A DNA stretch of 64,000 nt from Paludibaculum fermentans_A (GCF_051172195.1 NZ_JBPJAQ010000001.1:2294001-2358000); one strand, 5' to 3'. Shown: positions 1-10,102, numbered from the stretch's first letter. Translations and numbers: made by a program. The notes: a model not told the origin generated them from the sequence alone.

Positions 1-116
1 CACCCGGCGCAAAGGGTCACTCGACTGTCTTCACGGGCCTCCAGGGCCGCGGTTCGCTCCTCCGTCTCCTGGATTTCGCTCTCACGCCACGCATCGTAGG
101 CAGGCGCTGTAGGCAT
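1..116 (-). CDS. Possible 5' part of a hypothetical gene (runs off left edge)
   Basis: An open frame on the minus strand reads from an ATG at 116 to the window edge. It begins MPTAPAYDAW and continues with a charged, helix-prone stretch (SEIQETEERTAALEAR). The same frame extends upstream to a TGA near 151 through hydrophobic residues (LLSSVLALL), which looks like part of a signal peptide. The real start may therefore be a rare codon, or the gene may be a remnant. No good ribosome binding site was seen. No family could be recognised. Confidence 0.3.
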   Translation of the reverse strand, partial: MPTAPAYDAWRESEIQETEERTAALEAREDSRVTLCAG

Positions 117-207
117 CAGCAGCGCAAGTACGGAACTGAGCAGGGGCGGTCACACAGTGATGATCGACGCTACCGCGACCGAATCCTGGGGCCACGACTC
201 GAGCAAG

Positions 208-3200
208 TTACGGATGTGTCGTGTCGAATTCAATCCTCGTGAAATCGCCGCGCCCGGCGGCAATTCCGCCACCACCCGAGACGCTGAACTGAGGTGTGGC
301 CTGAGTCCCAACTGCGCCCTCGATGGCCACAGTGACAGTAATGGGCGGATAGGAAGTCCCATCAGCCAAGGCGTCGGAGCGTGTGCACTGAGAGGCAGAG
401 CAATTCCAGTCCGAACCAGATAGAGATTGAATCGTCATACCTGCGCGGACTGCGGCCGTGAATGTCACCGGTCCGATGGTGGGGGCAGCCCCGAGGGCAT
501 TAGAGACAGTGACAGTATAATTCCCCAACTGCCCGGCGGCGAAATCGCCGGTGTGGACTGACTGTACGTCAAGGACCGGCTGACGGCCGCTGGGAATCAG
601 TACGCGGATATTGTTATAGGCTTGGTCGGCGACGTACAGCATGCCTGCAGTGTCTGAGAAGAGACCAGCCGGATTCCGGATGCTGGCATTCAACGGCACT
701 CCTCCATCGCCCGAATAGTCCCATCCCCAGTCGCCGTTGCCAGCGACAGTGTTGATCGCACCGGAGGTGTTCACCATGCGGATGCGCCCATTCCTGGTAT
801 CGGCGATATAGACGTTGCCCATGGCGTCCACGGCGACGCCTGCAGGAGAACCCAATTCTGCGCGAGTGGCTGCTCCCCCATCGCCTGAGTTTCCCGAAAT
901 GCTTCCCGCGAAGAGGCTGATAGTGCCATTGCCGTCGACCATTCGGATCAAGCTATTGTCAGTATCGGCTATGTAGAGGTTGCCTCTGGAGTCGGCAGCG
1001 ATTGCCTGGGGTGCGCGCAATTCGGCGCTTGTTGCGAGGCCGCCATCGCCCCCGGCACCTCCGTGCCCATCCCCGGCGACCGTTGTGATGATTCCGTTCG
1101 GATCCACCTTTCGTATGCGGTTGTTGCCCGTATCTGCAATAAACAAGCTGCCGGACGGGTCGATGAAGAGGCCACGCGGATAATTGAGCTGAGCCTCCGC
1201 CGCCGGACGGTTGTCTCCCCCATAGCAGCAGCCGGTCCCCGCGAACGTCGTAATAGTGCCGTCCGCCGCCACTTTTCGGATGCGGTGATTGAGGCTATCG
1301 GCGATGAATACTGCGCTGGAAGAGTCGACCGCTACCCCGGCCGGTTGGTTGAGCCGAGCGTTGGTGGCTCGGCCGCCATCGCCGGAATACCCGGATACAC
1401 CAGTGCCGGCCAGCGTCGTGATGCTGCCGTCGGTTGCAACTTTGCGGACGGAATGATTGCCGCTGTCAGCGATGTACACATTCCCCTGGGCATCTTTTGC
1501 GACCGCGCCAGGCTGATTGAGCCCCGCGAACACTGCTGGCACCCCTTCTCGAAATGCCGCGCCGGCTATTGTGCCAATGATCCCCCCAGAGACCGTACGT
1601 ATCCGCTGATTAGTCTTATCAACGATAAGTATTCTGCCGCCATTGTCCACCGCCACTCCGGAAGGGGAGGATATCTCAGCGGAAGCGGCCGGTCCGCCGT
1701 CGCCTGTATTGCCGTTGCCTCCGTTCCCGGCAACGGTTGTAATCGTCCCATTTGTTCCCACCACGCGGACGAGTCTACTGCCCGTGTCCGCAATGAGTAG
1801 GCGGCCCGCGTGATCTAGCGCAATACCATTGGGCGAGTTTAGCTGCGCGCGGTTGGCTGGGCCGCCATCGCCCGAGTAGCCGCGTTCCCCGGTGCCGGCC
1901 ACGGTGGAGATTGTTCCATCGGAAGATATTTTCCGAATTGCATGGTTGTATGAATCCGCGATGTACAACTCCCCCGAACTGTTCACGGCAGCGGCAATCG
2001 GGTAACTGAGTTGCGCCTTTACCGCTGGGCCCCCGTCCCCTGAGTATCCGGCGGTGCCGCTTCCAGCGAAGGTGGTAATGATTCCGGAAGGGCCGACTTT
2101 GCGCACGCGCGCTCCGCCACTGTCCGCGATGAATAAATTGTTGTCGCCGTCCACCGCGACGCCTTGCGGAGAGCCCAGTTGGGCGATGGTAGCCGGTCCA
2201 TTGTCCCCCGAGTAACAGCAGGAGCCGTTGCCTGCAACTGTGGCGATGATTCCCTCCGGGTTGACCTTTCGAATTCGCTGGTTAGCGACGTCGGCGATGA
2301 AGAGATTCCCCGCGGCGTCCAATGCTACGCCCTGAGGCTGGTTCAACTGTGCTGATAGAGCCGACCCGCCATCGCCTGAGAAACCAGGTTCTCCCTTTCC
2401 GGCGACCCGGGTGAGAATGCCTTCCGTACTCAGCCGGAATACCGAGTGAAGCTGCTGGCTGGCAAAGTAAACGTTGCCGACTGAGTCTGAGGCGATTCCG
2501 GTGGAAAGCGGAATCGAAGTATCTACTGCGGGTGCCTGGGTTGCCGGCAGCTCGCTGCCAGCCAAGGTCGTGATGAGACCGGAAGTGACAGGGAGTTGGA
2601 CGCGATTGGATATCTGCCCGGTGCGGTTTGTCACGGATACGCTGGCGCTGCCAGCGGACTCGAGGAGATCCGCAGGAACCCGCGCTGTGAGCTGGGAAGG
2701 ACTGACGTAGGTTGTGTCGAGCGCGGTGGAGTTCCAATGCACAACCCCAGTGGGGGAGAAGTAACCTCCATCGACCAGTAGAGTGAAAGGCCCCCCGTTC
2801 ACTGGCACCGAGGAGGGGCTCACGGACGAAACCTGAGGCGGGGGTGCCAGAATGATAAATAACAAGGCGTCTGAAACCGCGCTGTCAGGATTGGTCACGA
2901 CCACGCTCCCGGTACCGGCCGAAGCCAGCATGCCCGCTGGCGCGATTGCAGTGAGTTGCGTCGGGCTGACCAAAGTCGTTGACAACGCCACTCCATTCCA
3001 TTGGACTTGAGACCCCTCCGCAAAACCATTGCCGGTCACAGTCACCGTGAGGTCAACGCTGCCCGAAACGGCAGTCCCGGGACTCAGACTTGAGATCACC
3101 AACGCGCCTGCCCGATTTGAGTGTGTTATGCCGATCGGTTGGGCCTGCTGATCGAATATATCTGCCGTTATCACACGGATGTAATGAACCTTGTCAGGAG

Positions 3201-4383
3201 GCATGGCTGCAGGCACTACGATCGCGCGGATGTGAGGGGCGATATCAGACTGGGTGAATTCGGGGATGCCTTCCCAATCGGGATTGTCAAAAACGTCCAC
3301 CTTGTAGGAGAACTGAGGACTTAAGCGAGGATCCGCGACCCATGAGACATTGAGCTGGTTGGTTGTAACATCGTACGAGGCGCTGGCGATGGTTGTTTGG
3401 CCGACCGACTGCATAGGTCCCGTGCCAACGACCGGGAGTGAAAGAATTGTGCCAGGGTGCAGGGACGGAGTGGTATCGCCCCCACCTTGCATATAAAATG
3501 CTCCATCTCGCACTCCAGCGTCATACGCATCCTGACCGTTGCCGGAACCCACTTGAAACAATGCGTGCCTCAGGGCCGCCCAGTTATGCGAAGACGACCT
3601 GAGCCAGATGGCATTGTATTCAGCTCTTCGTTTCTCGTTTGCGTTTGCACCATCCTGCGGACCGAAGTACTCAATAAACGATCCGATGCCTCCGGACAAA
3701 AGAATGTTGGGAGCTGGGTACGCCAGCGTCGCATGATGTGTCCAGGTATCGGCTGATTCGTCAAGGGACCAAAAGGCAAAATACGTGTTGGAATGATAAG
3801 TCCAGGCTTTTAGAACGAACTGATACCAATTTCCGATTTGCCAGGGCATCCCATAGTTCAAATAGCCAGCACCGCCGCCCTCTCCCGTGCCATGGCAAGC
3901 ATTTCCGGAAGGGGTCGAATAAACCACGAAGGATTGTTCGCCACCCGAAGTGGGGTCCCAAACCGTGAAAATATAGTTTCTTCCGCTGTTGGCCTCGGCG
4001 CACCGAGTCCCGCCGCCGGAGGTTGCGTCCTGAATTCCAAGATATCCTCCACCGGCAACCCCGGCGTTCCAACCCGTGATGGAGAAGTAAGTTGCTGGCG
4101 CCGTAAGGGTCACACGAGCCCGTAGAAAATACATGTCAGCCGGGTTTGAATGGTTCCAATCCTTAGGCGAAGCAGTGTAACTCAAGAAAGTGGCCGGCCA
4201 GTTCTGACCGGAGAGGCATTGTGAAATCGCCAGAGTGAGGAGGAGGTACTTGAAACGCGCCGATACAGAAGCGGATTGCCGGCACGGTCGATGCCATGGG
4301 TATGAGCGGCGAGAACGTGTCAGCAACCTGAATGCAAGATCAATGCCGAGCGAACCAAGCCGTCCGAAATTATTGAAGTTCAT
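208..4383 (-). CDS. Secreted NHL-repeat beta-propeller protein with IPT/TIG and DUF11-like modules
   Basis: The protein has 1391 residues from ATG 4383. That start has a GGGGAG motif eight bases upstream and leads into a signal peptide (hydrophobic KYLLLTLAISQCLSG near residues 47-60). After it come a beta-rich region of about 290 residues, a fibronectin-like segment, two IPT/TIG-like domains (around 430-600) and about twelve NHL blades of roughly 56 residues. Each blade carries a variant of GYSGDGGPA, then an LNxPxGVAVD and an LFIADxxNxRIRKV motif. The C-terminus is a DUF11-like domain with the signature WNC(x)4CxRxDxL. This is a typical extracellular architecture of Solibacter-like acidobacteria. 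Ligand and function are unknown. Nothing in the neighbourhood suggests an operon. Confidence 0.85.
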   Translation of the reverse strand: MNFNNFGRLGSLGIDLAFRLLTRSRRSYPWHRPCRQSASVSARFKYLLLTLAISQCLSGQNWPATFLSYTASPKDWNHSNPADMYFLRARVTLTAPATYFSITGWNAGVAGGGYLGIQDATSGGGTRCAEANSGRNYIFTVWDPTSGGEQSFVVYSTPSGNACHGTGEGGGAGYLNYGMPWQIGNWYQFVLKAWTYHSNTYFAFWSLDESADTWTHHATLAYPAPNILLSGGIGSFIEYFGPQDGANANEKRRAEYNAIWLRSSSHNWAALRHALFQVGSGNGQDAYDAGVRDGAFYMQGGGDTTPSLHPGTILSLPVVGTGPMQSVGQTTIASASYDVTTNQLNVSWVADPRLSPQFSYKVDVFDNPDWEGIPEFTQSDIAPHIRAIVVPAAMPPDKVHYIRVITADIFDQQAQPIGITHSNRAGALVISSLSPGTAVSGSVDLTVTVTGNGFAEGSQVQWNGVALSTTLVSPTQLTAIAPAGMLASAGTGSVVVTNPDSAVSDALLFIILAPPPQVSSVSPSSVPVNGGPFTLLVDGGYFSPTGVVHWNSTALDTTYVSPSQLTARVPADLLESAGSASVSVTNRTGQISNRVQLPVTSGLITTLAGSELPATQAPAVDTSIPLSTGIASDSVGNVYFASQQLHSVFRLSTEGILTRVAGKGEPGFSGDGGSALSAQLNQPQGVALDAAGNLFIADVANQRIRKVNPEGIIATVAGNGSCCYSGDNGPATIAQLGSPQGVAVDGDNNLFIADSGGARVRKVGPSGIITTFAGSGTAGYSGDGGPAVKAQLSYPIAAAVNSSGELYIADSYNHAIRKISSDGTISTVAGTGERGYSGDGGPANRAQLNSPNGIALDHAGRLLIADTGSRLVRVVGTNGTITTVAGNGGNGNTGDGGPAASAEISSPSGVAVDNGGRILIVDKTNQRIRTVSGGIIGTIAGAAFREGVPAVFAGLNQPGAVAKDAQGNVYIADSGNHSVRKVATDGSITTLAGTGVSGYSGDGGRATNARLNQPAGVAVDSSSAVFIADSLNHRIRKVAADGTITTFAGTGCCYGGDNRPAAEAQLNYPRGLFIDPSGSLFIADTGNNRIRKVDPNGIITTVAGDGHGGAGGDGGLATSAELRAPQAIAADSRGNLYIADTDNSLIRMVDGNGTISLFAGSISGNSGDGGAATRAELGSPAGVAVDAMGNVYIADTRNGRIRMVNTSGAINTVAGNGDWGWDYSGDGGVPLNASIRNPAGLFSDTAGMLYVADQAYNNIRVLIPSGRQPVLDVQSVHTGDFAAGQLGNYTVTVSNALGAAPTIGPVTFTAAVRAGMTIQSLSGSDWNCSASQCTRSDALADGTSYPPITVTVAIEGAVGTQATPQFSVSGGGGIAAGRGDFTRIEFDTTHP

Positions 4384-5147
4384 TCCACTACTCCCCGTTG
4401 AGTCTATGCCGGCGTCCACACAGCAGCAAGGGGTCCGGCCTCGCATGTCGCTCGGATGAGAGGAAGGGGCACGGTGCGGCCGGGTTAGCATGCGATCAGA
4501 GTGATCGGATCAAGTGGTGAGGGACACTTGATGGGTAAATGCCCTCACTCATTAGTCTGCCGCGGAGGGGGAGCGGACGATGAGGCTACAAGATGATCTG
4601 CTGAGGTCACTCTCGGGGCCGAGGGTCCTGGTGGTTAGTTACGGACACCTACGAAGCAGCAGCCACTAGCGTCGGATAGGGCTGCTGGCGTCAGGGGCCG
4701 CTTTGGGAGACTCGCCGGGGCAGTTGTCGCGGAGATTGTGACGGTCCATTCTGCCGGCGTCCTGGGTCCCGGCAATACCGACGCAGGATATCGATTCTTG
4801 TCCAACCTGAGAGCCCAGAAGGGGCGGATCCTGGCAGGAGCTTCCAGGCAACCCGGGAACGCTCGGCGGCGGCAGGCGGTTCATGCTGATGCCTGAAGGC
4901 AGCACGGAGTTCGCTCATTTGGCAAGTCAGCGGATGCGTTTGGCATTCCGCAAAGTGGCTACAGGAGTGAATCCAATGGGTGATACGTCGTGCGCGGCGC
5001 TCCAGCGCACTCTGGCGCCGCAGTCACTCTCGATGGTTTGCCTGCCGGTGTGATCGCAACCGAGCTCTGAATATGCGCACTGATCAAGAGCCCCGCGTGG
5101 TCCTACCAACATCGGGAAGCAGTTGAATGACTATGAGAGTCGCGGCG
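4384..5147. other. Intergenic region, 764 bp
   Basis: Short frames on both strands give low-complexity, unconvincing proteins, and no gene could be supported. The part next to the NHL gene holds two overlapping inverted repeats: ATCAAGTG/CACTTGAT (4509-4516 with 4525-4532) and GTGAGGG/CCCTCAC (from 4517 and about 4542). They are a possible operator for the leftward NHL-repeat gene or a terminator. Confidence 0.4.
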
Positions 5148-7916
5148 TCAAGCGGCCGTCTCGGCACCAGCGCTGGGTTGAATCGGGGAGGTTTGGGGCG
5201 ATGGGCCTAGCCGCGCAAGTGCGGCATAGAGATCTCTGAAGATGATCGGCTTCTGGAGAAAGCCATCCATTCCGCTCTCGAGACATCGTTCCCGATCCCC
5301 CGCCATCGTGTGCGCCGTCAAGGCGAGAATCGGGGTGTGAGTACCGTTAACTGCTTCCTGCCGTCGAATCGCGGCGGTCGCTTCGAAGCCGTCAATATCC
5401 GGCATTTGGACATCCATCAGAATCAGGTCGAAGTGTTCACGGGCCGCTGCTGCCACGGCCAGTTGACCGCAATTCACCAGATGGACCGACTGGCCTGCCT
5501 TTTCCAAGAGCCGCTGGATTACCCGCTGGTTTACCTCGTTGTCCTCGGCGACGAGGATGCGTAGACAGGGAAGCTCCATCCCCACCTTGGCCGCGGCAGA
5601 AACGATCCGTCCGCTCTCACTCGGGCGCTGCTCAGGGCTCGACTCCTGGCTGGAGGCTTGACATTTCAATTCCATCAACTGTCGAATGGCGTCAACCAAT
5701 TCATAGCCTCTAACAGGTTTCAGAAGATGCCGGCTAATTCCGAAGCTGCGGCACTGCATCGCGTCTCCCATATCGGTGGCGGATGACAGCATCAGGATCT
5801 GACCGCGATACGCGGGCCACCGGGACTGAATCTCCTTGGCCAGTTGGAAACCGTCCATGCCGGGCATGTGGCAATCCGTGAGGATCACGTCAAATGGCCT
5901 TAGGCGGTCTGCGAGCAGGTCGAGAGCCTCCTGTGCGCCGTTGGCCGAGAGAGAGCGGATCCCACGGTGGGAAAGCTGCTTCTCCATGATCCGCCGATTC
6001 GTGGCGTTGTCGTCGACAATGAGCACTTCTGGATCACCGCAATCCTGCGTGAACTCCGACAGTGCCAGTAGATCTGATGAGGCGGCGACATCCAGGTTGA
6101 CGGTGAAGTGCATGGTTGTCCCCACGCCAAGCTCGCTTTCGAGCCAAATCCGTCCGCCCATCATGTCGACGAGCTTGGAACAAATGGACAAGCCCAAGCC
6201 GGTTCCCCCGTACTTTCTGGTGGTGCTCCCATCTGCCTGTGTGAATGGCTGGAAGATCAACTGGCACTTCTCAGCGGGAATGCCAATCCCGGTGTCACGC
6301 ACCTGGAAATGGAGCGGATGCGATCCGTCAGCATTCGGTTCGCTCCACCTTGCCACAGATACGACCACCTCGCCGGATTCGGTAAATTTCACGGCATTGT
6401 TCACGAGATTCAGTACTACCTGCCGCAGGCGCGCCTGGTCCCCAAGGTAGCGGGTGGAAACCTCTTCCGATACATCACAAGCCAACTCGAGTCCCTTTGC
6501 GTGCGCCGCCTGGGCGACGACCCGCAACGCGTCGATGATGGCGTCGCGCAGGTTGAATTCCACGGGATCCAAATCCAGCTTGCCGGCCTCGATCTTCGAG
6601 AAATCCAGGATGTCGTTTATCACCGTGAGTAGAGCCTCACCGGACCTCTTCAACATATTCAGGTAGTCTTGCTGCTCCGTGTTGAGCTCAGTCTCAAGTA
6701 GCAGCTCAGTCATTCCGACGACGCCATTCATGGGAGTCCGGATCTCATGGCTCATGTTCGCAAGAAACTCGCTCTTCGCGCGGTTTGCAGCTTCGGCGGC
6801 CTCCTTGGCGGCCTCCAGTTCCCGTTCGGCCAGTTTGCGTGCGGTGATGTCTCTGGAGACTCCGAATGTCCCCACGATTCGGCCATTCATGTCCCGCCAG
6901 GGCAACTTCGTGGTGAGGACCCAAGTCTCGTGGCCGTCGGGCCAGGTTTCCTTTTCCTCCTTGGACACCACACTGCGTTTGCCCCAGACGAGTTCCTGCT
7001 CGTCCGCGTAGGCTTGTTGGGCGTGTTCCCCAGTGAAGAGATCCGAGTCGGCCTTGCCAATTAGCTGGCTGGCGTCCGTGCACCCAAACAGGTGGACCAT
7101 CGCGGGATTGAGACTGATGAATCGGCTCTTCCTGTCCTTAAAGTAAATGTGCATCGGGAGCTCATTCATTAGGACCTGGAACAGGTGCCGCTCCTCCTTC
7201 AGTTCGGCCTCCGTTTTCCTCTTTGCTGTGACGTCGCGAAATAGCCAAACTCGCCCGTTCACCGAGTCCTCGCTTTTGAGGGGTTCTGTGTGGCATTCCA
7301 TTGTATGGCCATCCCGAAACTCCAACTCAAAATCGCACCGGTAGTTGGGATCTTTCTGCAGCCGCTGAATGTGAATCATCAGCGTTCCTTGTTGCTTCAG
7401 CTGCGGCCAAATCGATCGTGATAGCTCTTCCCACGAGCCGGAATTCCCAAGGTTCGGCGGCAGGTGCACCATTTCCGTGAACTTCCGGTTGTATGTCAGA
7501 AACCTCCCTTCGCGATCAGTCAGGAGAATGCCGTCCGCAGTCGATTCGAGGGCCGAACGGAGCGTTGAGATTTCCGAACCGCGGTTCCTGAGACGCACCC
7601 ATGCCATTGCGACGGCGCAGAGTCCAACAAGCCCAAGGGACACAGCGGATGTCGGAGAGTCCGAAGGGAAGCCCGGCAGGAAGCCAGCCGAAGAGATGGC
7701 TATGCTCGCCGGAAGGGTGGACGCTGGACGGCCGCGGTTTTGCTCAACGCACGTATTCGTCCGTGCGAAGTTGTGTCTGGTGTTAGCTGGAGGGGGCAAA
7801 AGGACCGTACTCGCGACAAGCACAAAGAACACCGACGACCTGCAAAAGCGCAAAGAGCTGAGTGTGCGAGGTACCGCGCGGCACTGCCCGCAGGTCGTAA
7901 ATGGGAAGGCAGACAA
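5148..7916 (-). CDS. Hybrid sensor histidine kinase, PAS-PAS-HisKA-HATPase-REC-REC
   Basis: The protein has 922 residues. Two hydrophobic segments (about 28-42 and 90-107) precede PAS domains at about 115-235 and 240-360. The H-box FLANMSHEIRTP puts the phospho-accepting histidine at H390. The ATPase boxes are VNNAVKFT, DTGIGIP and GGTGLGLSI. Two receiver domains follow: VLIVDDN with phospho-acceptor D681 and ILVAEDN with D835, each with a conserved KP motif. Signal flow is therefore expected from the PAS sensors through H390 to one or both receivers. No output DNA-binding domain is present, so a separate partner is expected. No cognate regulator lies nearby. The N-terminal start is uncertain. 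Confidence 0.9.
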   Translation of the reverse strand: MSAFPFTTCGQCRAVPRTLSSLRFCRSSVFFVLVASTVLLPPPANTRHNFARTNTCVEQNRGRPASTLPASIAISSAGFLPGFPSDSPTSAVSLGLVGLCAVAMAWVRLRNRGSEISTLRSALESTADGILLTDREGRFLTYNRKFTEMVHLPPNLGNSGSWEELSRSIWPQLKQQGTLMIHIQRLQKDPNYRCDFELEFRDGHTMECHTEPLKSEDSVNGRVWLFRDVTAKRKTEAELKEERHLFQVLMNELPMHIYFKDRKSRFISLNPAMVHLFGCTDASQLIGKADSDLFTGEHAQQAYADEQELVWGKRSVVSKEEKETWPDGHETWVLTTKLPWRDMNGRIVGTFGVSRDITARKLAERELEAAKEAAEAANRAKSEFLANMSHEIRTPMNGVVGMTELLLETELNTEQQDYLNMLKRSGEALLTVINDILDFSKIEAGKLDLDPVEFNLRDAIIDALRVVAQAAHAKGLELACDVSEEVSTRYLGDQARLRQVVLNLVNNAVKFTESGEVVVSVARWSEPNADGSHPLHFQVRDTGIGIPAEKCQLIFQPFTQADGSTTRKYGGTGLGLSICSKLVDMMGGRIWLESELGVGTTMHFTVNLDVAASSDLLALSEFTQDCGDPEVLIVDDNATNRRIMEKQLSHRGIRSLSANGAQEALDLLADRLRPFDVILTDCHMPGMDGFQLAKEIQSRWPAYRGQILMLSSATDMGDAMQCRSFGISRHLLKPVRGYELVDAIRQLMELKCQASSQESSPEQRPSESGRIVSAAAKVGMELPCLRILVAEDNEVNQRVIQRLLEKAGQSVHLVNCGQLAVAAAAREHFDLILMDVQMPDIDGFEATAAIRRQEAVNGTHTPILALTAHTMAGDRERCLESGMDGFLQKPIIFRDLYAALARLGPSPQTSPIQPSAGAETAA

Positions 7917-8088
7917 GGATACTCTCCGACTGATTGATCGGATGGATCCTCGTCAGGCTTTAGCGCCGCATTGGGAAGTCCACCGGAACCGGTAGTTTGG
8001 ACACACGCAATTGCCCGCCCTGGGTATGCATGACACCGTCACGCCCGCGTAGACGGGGCCCGTGAGATAACCGACGAGCGGCGTAGAA

Positions 8089-8421
8089 TTACGTAATCGA
8101 CGATTCGACCAACCCGACCCAGTTTTCATCCATCGCAAGCAGCATCTGATACTCCTCGCCAAGGGAAGCCGCAAACGCATCGTGTCGGGGGGAGGCTGCT
8201 TCGGTCCACTCCAAGTCATCACCGCCGGTGGCACAGTGATCTGCATAGTCGAGCTCCGCGAGGCGGCAGAGTTCCGCGCGGAGTTCCTCGATGCGGTCTC
8301 GGGCGATCAATTCGGAGTCGGTGGCCGCTTCTGCGGACTCGTCTGGGTGAGGGCGCGCCCCGGTAATGAGTGTCTCTTCGGAGTTCCGCCTGTTGCGGAG
8401 ATTAAGCGTCGCTTCTCCCAT
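8089..8421 (-). CDS. Small acidic hypothetical protein
   Basis: This is a 110-residue frame from ATG 8421, rich in Glu, Asp and Ala, with a likely helical middle (ARDRIEELRAELCRLAEL). No known family was recognised and no membrane segment or signal peptide is visible. The ribosome binding site is weak. It sits between two kinase genes, about 170 bases downstream-side of the hybrid kinase start. The composition looks like a soluble protein, but a chance open frame in GC-rich DNA cannot be excluded. Confidence 0.4.
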   Translation of the reverse strand: MGEATLNLRNRRNSEETLITGARPHPDESAEAATDSELIARDRIEELRAELCRLAELDYADHCATGGDDLEWTEAASPRHDAFAASLGEEYQMLLAMDENWVGLVESSIT

Positions 8422-8732
8422 AAACCCAGGGTAACAGCCAACTACCAGCTATGCACTTCGTGGACCATCCTCGGACATCGAGACTCGGCGCGAAAGTACG
8501 GACCATTCGTCCGCGGAGGGCGGCTGAAGTATTTCAGGCAGCGCAGTTTGAAGCGGGAACGTCCGCGATCGATAAGACGGCTGTAGAGAATTTCGACAGG
8601 ATTCGAGGAGCCCGACTAGAGTGGAGTGCGACGCTGAAATCCTCGCCGCGCATCTCCATTCACCCCGAAACAAGCTGCCTTCTTAGACTGTAATGGTTCA
8701 GACTGTTTCGTCCGATATGCTTTGGGTGAAGT
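8422..8732. other. Intergenic region, 311 bp
   Basis: No convincing gene, hairpin or repeat was seen. It must hold the promoters of the divergent small gene on the left and the rightward sensor kinase, but no good sigma-70 boxes stand out. Confidence 0.3.
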
Positions 8733-9920
8733 ATGCCAATCCATACAGCGTTCCTGCCGGCTGAGCGGTTGTCCGGCGAGCAGATGGAGAAGCAGAGCCG
8801 GCTTGTCGGGGAAAATCCGACGCTGATTGCCATGCTGGACATCTCGCCGACCATGGTCGCCCTGGTCAATGCCGAGCGGCAGATCGTCTTCTGCAACGAT
8901 GCCTGCGCCAAGGCAGGTGGGCTGGCCCACAAGAAGGATGCCGTGGGGATGAGGGCTGGTGAACTGTTGCACTGTGTTCATGCAGCTGAACAGCCGGGCG
9001 GTTGCGGTACCAGCGAGTCGTGCCGCTATTGCGGATTGGTGCAGGCGTTGGTGGTGGGTAAAAAGGACACAACGAATTCGGGAGAGTGCCTCCTGCAATG
9101 CGATGACGGGGCGGGCTCCGGATCGGCGGAGTATGCAGTGGAGGTCAAACCACTGCCTGAGCTGTGTGAGGGCTGGCAGTGCTACTCGCTGCGTGACATC
9201 AGCGCTGAGAAGCGGCGCGAGGCGCTGGAAAGAACATTCTTTCACGACATCATGAACCGGGCCAGTGCGGTGGAAGGAGTTTCAACCGTGTTGGCCGGGG
9301 AGCAGATGCCTCAGGAGGAGCAAGCCGAGTTTATTGAGATGCTCTCGACCTCCGCGCATGCGCTGGTTGAGGAGATTCGTAGCCAGCGCATGCTGCTATC
9401 GGCTGAGCAGGGCGACTTGTCTGTAGTGAAGGCCGAGGTGGACTCTCTGACTGCGCTGCATGACGCCGTTGCCGCATGCCGGTCATTCGGCTTTGCGCAG
9501 GATAAGCGCCTAGTGGTCCAGCACGGAGCGGTTTCAATGGCCTTCGAGACCGACGCGGCATTGCTCGGCCGTGTTCTTATTAATTTGTTAAAGAACGCAC
9601 TGGAAGCGTCAGAGACGAGTGCCACGGTTACGGCGGCTTGTGGCGAGATTGAACCCGGCCTCGTACGGTTCTCTGTGCACAATGACGCCGTAATGAGCGA
9701 CGACGTGCGTGCGCACGTGTTCACTCGGTCATTCAGCACAAAAGGGGCCGGCCGGGGCTTAGGGACGTACAGCATTAGGTTGCTTACGGAGAGCTATCTA
9801 GGCGGCAAGGCGTGGTTTGAATCAAAACCAGGCGTTGGGACAACCTTCCATGTGGAGTTCAGAACACAAGGATCGCGCGAGGGGACGACTCCGGTTGCAG
9901 TGATACCCAGCAAGGTGTAG
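8733..9920 (+). CDS. Sensor histidine kinase with cysteine-rich PAS domain
   Basis: The protein has 395 residues. A PAS domain covers about 25-155 and contains the cluster C81-x9-C91-x5-C97-x2-C100 followed by Gly. Further cysteines at 119, 123, 145 and 150 lie in the same domain. The histidine kinase core follows, with FFHDIMNRASAVEG giving phospho-histidine H171. The ATPase shows the N-box LLKNALEAS and the G-box KGAGRGLGTYS. The family is seen in many bacteria with the same CxxCG core; what it senses is not firmly known, and metal or redox binding is my inference. There is no transmembrane segment, so the protein is probably cytoplasmic. No response regulator is adjacent. Confidence 0.85.
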   Translation: MPIHTAFLPAERLSGEQMEKQSRLVGENPTLIAMLDISPTMVALVNAERQIVFCNDACAKAGGLAHKKDAVGMRAGELLHCVHAAEQPGGCGTSESCRYCGLVQALVVGKKDTTNSGECLLQCDDGAGSGSAEYAVEVKPLPELCEGWQCYSLRDISAEKRREALERTFFHDIMNRASAVEGVSTVLAGEQMPQEEQAEFIEMLSTSAHALVEEIRSQRMLLSAEQGDLSVVKAEVDSLTALHDAVAACRSFGFAQDKRLVVQHGAVSMAFETDAALLGRVLINLLKNALEASETSATVTAACGEIEPGLVRFSVHNDAVMSDDVRAHVFTRSFSTKGAGRGLGTYSIRLLTESYLGGKAWFESKPGVGTTFHVEFRTQGSREGTTPVAVIPSKV

Positions 9921-10083
9921 TCAAGTCCGGCAATTCGCGGGGAAGCCTCGACCTGATCCAACCGCGCGTTTTTCCCCTATGCATCGAGCCCACAAGGCGT
10001 TTGGTGGGTGATGGTCGGCAGCTGGCTAAAGTCAGCCGGATGGTGCTTCACCGTTCCGACCCCTCCATTGCCACACCTTCGTG

Positions 10084-10102
10084 CCAAGATTCGAACTCGG
10101 GA
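10084..10102 (-). other. Possible left attachment site: isolated tRNA T-arm-like sequence
   Basis: On the minus strand this reads as a T-arm with a five-pair stem (CCGAG/CTTGG) and the loop TTCGAAT. It shares 17 of 19 bases with 43723-43741 in the tRNA-Pro gene and has the same orientation. The rest of a tRNA cannot be folded around it. That is what a duplicated tRNA 3' portion left by tyrosine-integrase insertion would look like. T-arms are conserved in all tRNAs, so a relic of another tRNA is the main alternative. Confidence 0.35.
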
